Below, in pieces: positions 56,053-64,000 of a DNA stretch of 64,000 nucleotides. Below the pieces are notes generated by a model. The model did no database searches and was not told the DNA's origin. It saw only the letters and a list, made by a program, of their open reading frames with translations. Location: assembly GCF_028009165.1 (NCBI RefSeq), contig NC_079245.1, positions 3,596,001 to 3,660,000 of the forward strand, in the 5' to 3' direction. The DNA comes from Akanthomyces muscarius. Taxonomy: Eukaryota; Ascomycota; Sordariomycetes; Hypocreales; Cordycipitaceae. Position 1 is the stretch's first letter; every line of letters begins with the position of its first letter. The translations under genes and the position numbers were made by a program.

Positions 56053-57013
56053 AGCTCAAGAAAGCCCGTTCTGCGCCGTGTCGAGTCCGCGACGCACAGT
56101 AATGAGGCGACGTATCGTCTCGTAAAAGAGAGAAAAAGCTGCAGAATATTGGCGGGAAAAGCCCGACCTTGCTACGCGCTGAGAAACATGTTGCAGGATT
56201 ATTCAAGTGCGGTGTGACGAGGGATGCCCAGTCAGGCCGACAGTGTGAAACGGTTGGACTGTAAGGCGTTTACAGCAGTGCATCGACCACTATGGTGGTA
56301 CGCGAAGACGAAGAGGTAATTCTTTTCAGTGCCAACTTCTAATTGTAATGCTGATAGTTTTTTTTTGGAGAATACAACAAAAAGATGGTCAACATATTTC
56401 TTTACATCAATAGATCGATGCGAGCTGAAATGGCAACTTGTTGCGACTTCAAACATAGATCTAGGGTAAGTAGGCACACATGGTGCTTATGACCACATGG
56501 CAAAAGTGTAGTAGAAGTGGGCAGCAGCCGAGTTAAGCAAGAATTATTTGACCACGGGTTTGCAGTATTTTGTCGATTTCACGGCGCAGAAATCGCGTCG
56601 CAAAGCTGGTGAGCGAATCCGACGACGCTGACAGGTGACGCGTACCGGCTGGCCGAACCCCCCACAGCAGCCTCATCGGGAGTTGCTGAATAGGGCTGGA
56701 TGGAGCATGGGCAGGCCAGCTTACAGCCACAGACGGAGGCTGAAGTGACGTGCACGCTTGCCATCTTCCGAGTCAATGCGACCGCAGCCCTATATTCTGC
56801 CCGCCGTTGTCGTAGCTTGTCCGGTCCGACCCCAGACGAGGTGGCACACGTATAAGCCGAGTGGACAAGGACAGTAAATATAGCAACTTTGTCTATCACT
56901 GGGGAAAGTTCCGTGACAAAGAAAAAAAAGGCTCCATGTATATAATATGATGGCAGAAAACGCTATTTCCAAGTCTAGAGAACGATTTTACGTTGACAAC
57001 AAGGGCTTGGAAC
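56053..57013. promoter_or_regulatory. Divergent YVC1 / RTA1-family promoter region
   Basis: 961 bp between the two start codons with no supported gene. A TATATAATATGATG string lies near 56,940-56,955, upstream of the RTA1-family start. Confidence 0.4.
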
Positions 57014-58362
57014 ATGGCTACCTCGACGACAGACACACCAACACCAACGACGAGCAGCACTGCCTCGCCAAGCTGCACCACGGCTGTCCCTGGCAAATAC
57101 GGCCATGTGCCGTTTGATGCATGCAATTCCAACTACAATGACAATCCGAGCTTCGAGGCGAATCTTGCCTTTGCAGCGCTATTTGGGGCGAGTTTTGTGG
57201 CGCACATTGTGCAGGCGATTCATTATAAAAAGGTACGACCAGCAGTGCAGCACGACGGGCAGATGGATTCCGCAACGGGAGAAACCTAACATGACGTAGC
57301 GATTTTGCTGGGTGGTCATTATGGGCGCCGCCTGGGAGACGGCAGCATTCAGCCTGCGTGCGATTGGAGCCCATCACCAGCAAGAGCTGCAGTACGCTCT
57401 CTGGGGACAGCTCCTCTTTCTGCTGGCCCCTTTGTGTAAGCGAGCAGACATTTTGCCTTCACAGACACCGCTGACAGGGTTTCCTTCTCACCGTAGGGAT
57501 CAACGCATTTGCCTACATGACGGTCGCTCGCATGGTCTACTTTGGCCTCCCCGACAAGAAGATATGGGGGGTCCGCGCCGTCAAGCTGACGGTGGTGTTT
57601 GTCTGGCTCGACATTGTCTGCTTCCTGGTGCAGCTAGGCGGCGGCGTGCTCCTGTCCAACAACGACGACGCCGGGCTGACGCGCATCGGGATGAAGGTGT
57701 ACACGGCGGGCATCGGCCTGCAGCTCGGCTTCGTCGTCATCTTCGGGACCATGACGGCCTGGTTCTGGCGACGGATGCGGCAGGTCTCGCGGGGACAGAG
57801 CATGGGCCGCTTGCGATTTCTGATCTGGAGCATGCTGGCAGTTCTCGTGCTGATCATGGTGAGTCAGGATGTGCCTCTTACCATCCCGTTGTCCTACGAG
57901 GAGGGCAGCCACAACGTCTCCCGGATGGCTTCATTCAGCTGCTAATCAAAATGCTCAAACTCTCAGGTCCGCATCATTTTTCGACTGCTGGAGTTTGGGC
58001 CAGGCATCAACGCAAGCAACAAGCTCATCACTGACGAGACGTACCCGCTGGTGCTCGACGCCATGCCAATGCTGCTGGCGCTGGCGCTGCTGAACCTGGT
58101 GCATCCCGGGCTGGTGCTGCGGGGCCCGGACGGCGAGTTTCCGCGGGTGACGCGCCGGGAGAAGAAGGCGGCGCGGCAGCGGGCCAAGGAGGAGAAGAAG
58201 AGGCAAAAGGAGGCGCGCAAGGCTGGAAGCAAGTCATCGTTTGTGGATGGTGACGCGGCGAGGTTGGCGGAGGACTCGGACGGCTACGGTGTGGGGGGCG
58301 GTCGTGGTGGTCGGACAAGTGCGAATAGCTGGGAGCTAGGCGCGGTGCATGAGAGGGTGTAG
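57014..58362 (+). CDS. RTA1-family lipid-translocating membrane protein
   Basis: RTA1/RSB1 family proteins have seven membrane helices and affect resistance to 7-aminocholesterol or sphingoid bases. Four exons (57014-57232, 57300-57435, 57497-57858, 57967-58362) join to 370 residues; introns are 67, 61 and 108 bp. The extracellular N-terminus is Thr/Ser-rich, then YGHVPFDACNSNYNDNPSFEANLAFAALFG. Family motifs follow: MGAAWETAAFSLRAIGAHH, INAFAYMTVARMVYFGLPD, VFVWLDIVCFLVQLGGG, YTAGIGLQLGFVVIFG, VRIIFRLLEFGPG, and the last helix LVLDAMPMLLALALLNLVHPG. The cytosolic tail is Lys/Arg/Glu-rich and Gly-rich. The last exon starts right at the RIIFR motif, which confirms the splice. Confidence 0.93.
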
Positions 58363-60238
58363 GTGGTAGTTGTAGAGACATGAGCTTGGCCGGGGAACAA
58401 GTCGATGTCAAGAACATAAACGTGAGCACGACTCGGATTGTTTGGCTCGGGCGCAATAGGGCAGGTTCAATCACAAGATTATACTACTGCTCACCTTCTG
58501 TATGGGACGGTAATCAGCGTTACCAGATGGTTGGGTCATGTTGGAAACTTGACAGACAAGGACCAGGACCAGGACCAGACCGTACTGATAGATGTGCCGG
58601 CTTGTGGAGCCGATCCGATCGCAGCGCGGGCCACGTTTACTGGTAACTACCTACAGGCACAGCGGGGCCAAGTTACAGTGGGCTTGGGCGGGCTAAATGC
58701 CCTGTGCGCAGCGCCGTCGAGGTGGAATCGCCCCTTTTGGGAGAGGCCTACCTGGTAGGTAGTACTGGGTACCTAGTTACCACCAGACGGACGATCCATC
58801 GGTTTTGCCAGGCACTACCTCACACATCTGACTTTCATTATCGCGACCAAGACTCGTAATGGATGGTTTCTTTATCAATGCTATGAAGCTTCTGTCTCTC
58901 GGTGGATTCTTTTTTCAGCCCCCGTAGCAAAAGGTTGACAAGGATTGAAGGATGTCGTCTTTGCCTCCCCAGCTGTCCCCCCCCCGCCTCTGACCGTGTG
59001 GCACTGCCCGCAACCCACAATAGAAGAAGCAATCAAGAAAGGAAGAAAAAAAAATCACCTCGTGCGCGCAGTCGGCCAGCCTTTTTGCACCTAGCCCGTA
59101 TAAATTGCTTTTTTCGCCCTGTGGTCTTGCGTACGTGGCGTGCTATTGTTGTCTTGCCCCTTGCAGCACCTAGACAACGTGCTGCACACCCGCAGCTGGC
59201 ACTGTGGCCGGCCGCCGTCACAGCAGCCAAGACCAAGCGCTACAGTGCCATCCCCGCACAGTGTGCAGCTCGTCTGAAGCCGGTGATAAAATGTCTGGCA
59301 ATGATTTAACTTGTGATCGACGGATTCGAGGCTAGAATGCTAGTGTCACGGTATAACGGCACCGGCGTTTCCAGTTTTTAGCTGTTTGACACTCTGATAA
59401 ACCCCTTCTGCCAAGCAAACGCTGGTATACCGTCCTCCCATTTCCGCCAGAACACGCTTCTTGGCCAGCTTCGTGCTTTTTGGTCAAAAGCAAAGGCTTG
59501 CTTGCACTTTAGCTATCCAAGGTCATCTCTCCCCTGCTCTCCCGAACCGTGGCTCATCACCTCTCTTGGCGTTTCCCCTCCCGCATGGCGTGCCCTTTGT
59601 CTCGGTTTTGATCCAGATGGGACCCAATTCTCCCTCCATTGTCTGTTTGTCTAAGCCGCTGCCCTCCGTGACCCTCGCCAATTGTATACCGCCTCTCTCT
59701 CTTGTCTCGTATCGTTTGCCTTTTCATCCAAGACCTGCCTCATCACCAGCACTGCTTGCCCAGGTGCCCAGACACTCAGTAGAGAGCCCTCGTTGTGCTT
59801 GCCTACCCGGGTGGCTGCCCGTTTGCTTCATCACCACCCACCCTCTTCCTCCCTCCTCTTCCCTCTCTTCCCCCAGCCCGACTGCCCATCCCTTCCTTCT
59901 TCCCTTGGATTCCTCCCCGGCCAACCACCCCGATGGCTCTGTAGTATACCGCTGTTTATCACTCATTTTCACTTCTTGTTTCCATTGGCTTTTTTTTGTG
60001 CAGAAAAGACGTTATTCTTGCATCATTGGCGAGCTGCCCCTCGTGCACGATTTTCAGGCCCTGCAACGTTGGCTGTCGGCTGCCACTTGTATCGCTCGCC
60101 GGATCTCACAACAACGCACGCACGCACAAACCCGTCAACAAAACAAACAAACGCCGATTTTCTCTCTCCATCTGCGAGGCACAGATCGACCAAGTGTCAG
60201 CAGTCAGTCGCTTCACGCGACATAAGATATAAGCCATC
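58363..60238. other. Intergenic region and pyrimidine-rich leader of the next gene
   Basis: No gene is supported. 58,740-58,800 has several TACCTGGTAGGTAG/GGTACC strings. From about 59,520 to 60,180 the + strand is strongly C/T-rich, typical of a long fungal 5' leader. Open frames there (59,461-60,225) lack motifs. A TTTTTTTTGTGCAG string at about 59,990-60,003 could be the acceptor of a leader intron. Confidence 0.5.
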
Positions 60239-61432
60239 ATGGCGCTGCGACAATCATCTTCACGCCGGCCTGCAAGTGCTATTGCGACTTCCATACTTGT
60301 TTCCTCTGCCGTCTTCGCCTCCGCCTCGGGACACGCCCTGCCGCGCCAGACGATGCGACCGACCGGCACCATGGATATTCTGTCCTGGCCCATGGAGCCG
60401 ACCGCGATGCCAACCATTCCCCCACAGCTCGTCCGTCGGGATTTCAACACCGTCTGCGGTTACATAGGAGGCAACCCCGACCTGCCCGCGACCTGTCTGG
60501 CCGGCTCACACTGCGTCGTGGATGCCGAGCACAAAGCCGTCGGCTGCTGTCCGGACGGGGGTGACTGTACTAAAGGCATCTTCACTGCCTGCGTCGACGA
60601 GAACAACCCGGGCCGCGGCGTCGTTGACCCTCACATTTTTACGTGTGGTGTTGGCGATGTTTGTTATAAAAATACTTTTGAGGGCGGATTCTTCCAGTAC
60701 GGTTGCGGCTCCGCCTCCGACATGGCTACCACGGTAGCTCTCACGGCTTCGGGCGAGGCTGCCGTGGCCTACACCAGCGTTTCCGTTTCTCTGCGCCCTA
60801 CTACGACTCTGGCCTCGGTGACTAGCAGTGATGGCACAAGCCCTAGTAGCACCTCGGGCCGCAATAGTAAACCCACCGTGGCTGACCCGACCAAGGACGA
60901 TGGAGGATCCAACCACACCAGCGCCATTGTCGGCGGTGTCGTTGGAGGTCTCGCGGCTCTCGTGCTCCTGCTGGCCCTAGGCATCTTCCTCTGGCGCCGA
61001 AACAAGAACCCTAAAGCCCCCGAGGCCGAAGAGGAGCCCAAATTTATCAGGCAAGTTATTCAGATCATCGCAACATGACTGCGTTTACTGACCCTCTCCA
61101 GCCGCCCGCTCGCCAGCCCCGAAAACGACTACGAAGGCGATGATGACATGAATGACACTCGTCCTGCGCCTAGACCGCCAGGGCCTGGACACCACGAGGA
61201 CATGGAATCATGGCCTATTCCTCCCACAGCCAAGGGCGGCATCATTGGTGGCGCCAACACCGTCACCGATACCGACCGGACTCCTCTGACGCAAGACAGC
61301 GCCCTTTCGCCTACCAATAATATTGAAAACTTCTCTCCTGTCGACACTGGCAGCATGCCTCGCCGCGGTGGTGAGCGTCCATTCTGGCAGCAGACTGGCG
61401 GTGGCCGCACCCGAAACCTCACTCGATCGTGA
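60239..61432 (+). CDS. Cys-rich single-pass surface protein, sensor-like, with GC-AG intron
   Basis: Two exons, 60239-61050 and 61102-61432, join to 380 residues. The join uses a GC donor (AG|GCAAGT) and a CTCCAG acceptor, 51 bp. No GT donor nearby keeps the downstream frame. The protein has an N-terminal signal peptide (about 1-33, ending at SGHA) and a Cys-rich ectodomain (about 70-157) with CGYIGGNPDLPATCLAGSHC, VGCCPDG and GGFFQYGCG. A Ser/Thr-rich stalk follows (about 160-225), then one membrane helix (about 229-252, AIVGGVVGGLAALVLLLALG) stopped by WRRNK. The cytosolic tail is acidic and Pro-rich. The layout resembles fungal wall-stress sensors of the Mid2/Wsc type. No WSC domain is seen, so ligand and role are unknown. 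Confidence 0.82.
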
Positions 61433-62481
61433 GCAACGGACAGTTGAGGCAAAAGTTGTGTATATACCGTCTTGGGGAGGAAAATAATGGTGCACCAAGG
61501 AAAATCAGCAAGTGAGATTCACATTGGGATGGAGCTTGGGGGCAGGGCATGGACACGCTTTGACTGACGATGGTTTTCTCCTCTTCTTCTCTTATTTTCT
61601 TCTTCCCTTCTTCTCTTCTTATCTTTCATCACCCTCGTCTTCTTCATTCCTCTCTTTCTTCTTCTTTGTCTCTTTCACTGCCAACTTTTTCTACACTGAC
61701 CAACAACACATGATACACTCTATTTCTCTTTCTCTTTTTACTTTACTTTTTTCCCCCACTATCTGTATATCGGAATTCCGCAAGTAGTGCGGCGGGGTAA
61801 CAGCGACATGCGAGGCCCGTCTGACGAGAGTCATGAGATGTAGAGTCGGCATGCGTCGATGTTGGCGACGGACCTCTTCATGATTGCCCCCTTTTTATGT
61901 AATAGCTTAGGTAGCTAGGAGCTTAGCGTAGTCCTTAATGTCTATTGTCTGCCAACATTTGCTCTGGGATCCCGCGCGTGGCTCGCCTAAAACTGCTTCT
62001 TTAATAAGTAAAAGCTATGAATGCGAACCCTCACTGCAACCTTGGGATATGCCTGTGCTGAGACTGGCCCGAACAAGACACCGCCGATCTTTCCGATTTG
62101 TCCGCCCTGCGAGATCCGCTCCACCCACTCACACTAGTTATCACTCACACTCACCCACTCACTTACACGACCAAGTGGACGTCAAGAAAACGCGCCGCTC
62201 TCATAGCAAAGAGGGATGTTTAGGATATCTGCATCTTGTTCCATTGCTATATTTGACGAGTGGTGTTTCTTGATCTGCATCATTTCTCTTATTTTAACTT
62301 TTTCTTCTTCTTTTTGTTCCCTTTCACTGTAACTCAAAGCTGCCGACCTCTTCACACCCTCGGATCTGCCATTGCCTGTATTTGGTACGTCAAGTATTGA
62401 TAAAGAGAAACGCCTCGCCAACCGAGAACAGAAAAAGGGGACCACAGGCTGTTAAAAACTACAATCGCTTGAAAGTAACAT
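61433..62481. other. Intergenic region with CTT-rich tract
   Basis: No gene. It contains a CT/CTT-rich tract (61,572-61,780), and CACTCA-type repeats near 62,110-62,170. It presumably carries the 3' ends of both convergent genes. Confidence 0.55.
61572..61780. repeat. CTT-rich polypyrimidine tract
   Basis: About 200 bp of the + strand is mostly C and T with TTCTTC and TCTTCT units. It lies just downstream of the surface-protein gene and could fold into triplex-type DNA. Confidence 0.7.
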
Positions 62482-63678
62482 TTATCCTGGTATCAAATCC
62501 CCCGCCTCTAGTGCTGCGTCTGCATTCCCCCCCAGCTCACCGTTGGCATATCTCACCATCTGCTCCTCGTCCGGGTTTTCAAATCTCCACCCTGTAAAAC
62601 CCGGCAGAACCTTTGTGCACTCAGTCAGATCATTGATATTGTACACGCCGAGCAGCGACAGCCGCACGTACGCGCGCGCATAGTCCTCGTTCCACCGCAT
62701 CTGTCCTGTGAGCTTCCCCGCGTACATGCCAAAGTACGCATTCGTGCGTGGATCCGTCGCGAGATTCCTGTCGCTGACAAAACGCACAATCTGCTGCGGG
62801 CACCTTTCGGCTATTGTTTCCCGAAAGTACACCGTGTCCCAGACGCCGGGGGTCGTGTCCTGTGGCGCGCCGGTCCTGTTGCGGTCGATGGTGGTCTGCT
62901 GGCTGGCCGTGTGCGCGCCGAGGAGCGCCACGAGGTCTTGCGCGGAAATCGTCTTGTCGGCAAACATGCGAAGGAGACTGTCGGCGGACGCAAACGCCGA
63001 GGGGAGATTGCCATGAGGTGCTGGCGTCGCATTGTCTTGGCGGCCGACAAAGGATCGGATCCGGGGCCCTTGCGGACAGACGACGGTGCCGACGGTGGCA
63101 CCCATTTGGATGAGGTCGGCCAGACTGATGCCGTAGGACTTGTACTTGGCCCACCAAACGCGCATCTGTGCGCAAATGACCTCGAGTCCGCCGTTCTCGC
63201 GGCGCTCCTCGCACTCCTTGGCCAGGAGGATCGAGCCGTCAGCGCCGCCGCCCAATCCTGTTTTGCGCGACCATCCGCCGGCGTCGTGGAACCCGAGCCG
63301 AACGGCGCCGCGCGCGAGCTTGTTGCAACGACTCGCGGTGCCGACCATGGCGGCACTCAGTTCGTCGGCAATGTGCTTCCATATACAGCACGTGTCGGCG
63401 GCGCAGGCAGGGGAGTCTTTCATGGGGACAGCGTCGTAGGTGGACACGAGGCTCTGCGGGCTGAGCTGGCCGAGGAGGATGTGCTTGATGGCGCGGCCGG
63501 TCGGCGTGAGGCTGTGCTCGGAGAGGTGCACGAGGTCCCCGATGAGCTCTGGCTCTGAAGAGGGCGACGCGGCAGCTTGGCTACTGATTTGGCCGATGGT
63601 GTCTTTGATGCCGGGGTAGCTGACGACTGCTCTCACCGCCATCACCACGGCGGCGACATTGGCTGTTGAAACTTTCAT
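62482..63678 (-). CDS. Secreted haem peroxidase, class II (ligninase-like)
   Basis: Extracellular fungal peroxidase that oxidises phenolic or other substrates with hydrogen peroxide. Single exon of 398 residues from ATG 63678. An N-terminal secretion signal is likely (about 1-20, NVAAVVMAVRAVV). The distal haem pocket is RLGFHDAGG, with Arg127, Phe130 and His131. The calcium site GGGADGSI (Asp147, Ser149) follows. The proximal haem ligand is His256 in VALLGAHTAS. Cys pairs around residues 92-98 and 118-201 fit the family. The C-terminal PGFTGWRF segment is typical of ascomycete class II-like peroxidases. Whether it has a Mn-binding site or a surface catalytic Trp cannot be judged by eye, so lignin activity is not implied. 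The absence of introns is notable for the family. Confidence 0.92.
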   Translation of the reverse strand: MKVSTANVAAVVMAVRAVVSYPGIKDTIGQISSQAAASPSSEPELIGDLVHLSEHSLTPTGRAIKHILLGQLSPQSLVSTYDAVPMKDSPACAADTCCIWKHIADELSAAMVGTASRCNKLARGAVRLGFHDAGGWSRKTGLGGGADGSILLAKECEERRENGGLEVICAQMRVWWAKYKSYGISLADLIQMGATVGTVVCPQGPRIRSFVGRQDNATPAPHGNLPSAFASADSLLRMFADKTISAQDLVALLGAHTASQQTTIDRNRTGAPQDTTPGVWDTVYFRETIAERCPQQIVRFVSDRNLATDPRTNAYFGMYAGKLTGQMRWNEDYARAYVRLSLLGVYNINDLTECTKVLPGFTGWRFENPDEEQMVRYANGELGGNADAALEAGDLIPG

Positions 63679-64000
63679 TTCCTCCAGCTGTCCGAAAGAC
63701 TCGATTTCTTGACAAAGCGAGTGAAGGAATTGGGAGCAGAAAAAAGTGTGGCAGCCGGCAACGCAGCCGAATGGAAACTATCCGGAACGAACGACAGTCG
63801 TCCTCAGCAACGGCGCCGTTGGGGCCCTGAGACATGATTTGATTACATCCCTCTGAGGTCCCATGCTGGTATGATTATTGCCTGCAGGACCCAGACTTTC
63901 CCCGGACCATGCGGCAAGGGTGACAATACGATACATTGGTCTTTTTCACACAAACTTTCGGCTGCAAAAGCGAACTTGGCCTCTTGTGGACTCAGCGCAG
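63679..64000. promoter_or_regulatory. Peroxidase upstream region
   Basis: 322 bp upstream of the peroxidase ATG with no gene. No clear TATA box was identified; the region continues beyond the window. Confidence 0.4.

Noticed and set aside
59461..60225. 254-codon Pro/Ser-rich frame before the surface-protein gene
   Set aside because: Produced by the C/T-rich leader; no domain and no proper start.
60239..63678. Surface protein plus peroxidase as a secondary-metabolite cluster
   Set aside because: No PKS, NRPS, terpene synthase, P450 or cluster regulator is present.

Overview
The window is nuclear DNA from a filamentous ascomycete (Pezizomycotina), most likely a Sordariomycete and possibly Hypocreales. 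The phylum follows directly from the gene structures: short spliceosomal introns (41-110 bp, GTAHGT-type donors, CTRAC-like branch points, YAG acceptors), intergenic distances of a few hundred bp, and one-to-one fungal orthologues (BEM1, ORC4, THP3, ATP19, VPS36, YVC1-type TRP channel, RTA1 family). The order-level placement is inference. All splice sites and exon joins below were read by eye from the DNA and checked for reading frame; none has transcript support.

Layout. (1) 1-19,805: about 20 kb with no gene I can support. It has ordinary base composition, many homopolymers and microsatellites, and no convincing long ORF. (2) 19,806-26,509: a genome-maintenance block. ORC4 (minus) carries an N-terminal PHD finger and AT-hook-like motifs, and is divergent from a short DCC1-like cohesion gene (plus). 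DCC1 is convergent with the nucleotide-excision-repair gene RAD4/XPC (minus). (3) 27,151-31,319: a BtrH_N/C39-like cysteine-protease-fold gene, a CUZ1/ZFAND1-type AN1 zinc-finger gene, MTP18, and ATP19 (ATP synthase subunit k); the last two are a divergent mitochondrial pair. (4) 32,371-37,869: a CENP-B/Abp1-like DNA-binding protein without a DDE transposase domain, the ESCRT-II gene VPS36, and THP3 (SAC3/GANP family), with VPS36 and THP3 divergent. (5) 40,547-44,606: the polarity scaffold BEM1, with a 6-nt first coding exon, convergent with a divergent mitochondrial-carrier-like gene.

(6) 45,530-52,735: an accessory-looking stretch. It holds two HSP20 small heat-shock genes at its edges, an LDB19/Art1-type arrestin broken by a one-base frameshift, a His-rich small protein and a tentative 91-residue gene. 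The left HSP20 gene also has a reading-frame problem at its 5' end. (7) 53,636-58,362: a YVC1/TRPY-type vacuolar cation channel divergent from an RTA1-family membrane protein. (8) 60,239-63,678: a Cys-rich single-pass cell-surface protein with a GC-AG intron, and a secreted class II-like haem peroxidase.

How it fits together. Most of the right two-thirds is ordinary housekeeping. The clearest functional neighbourhood is ORC4-DCC1-RAD4 (replication origin, cohesion, repair); the ORC4/DCC1 shared promoter carries three ACGCG (MBF/MCB core) sites within 59 bp. The most unusual items are the multi-domain ORC4, the CENP-B-like gene, the frameshifted genes in the stress-type stretch, the GC-AG intron, and the gene-free left arm. 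I did not find a convincing wholly new multi-gene system.
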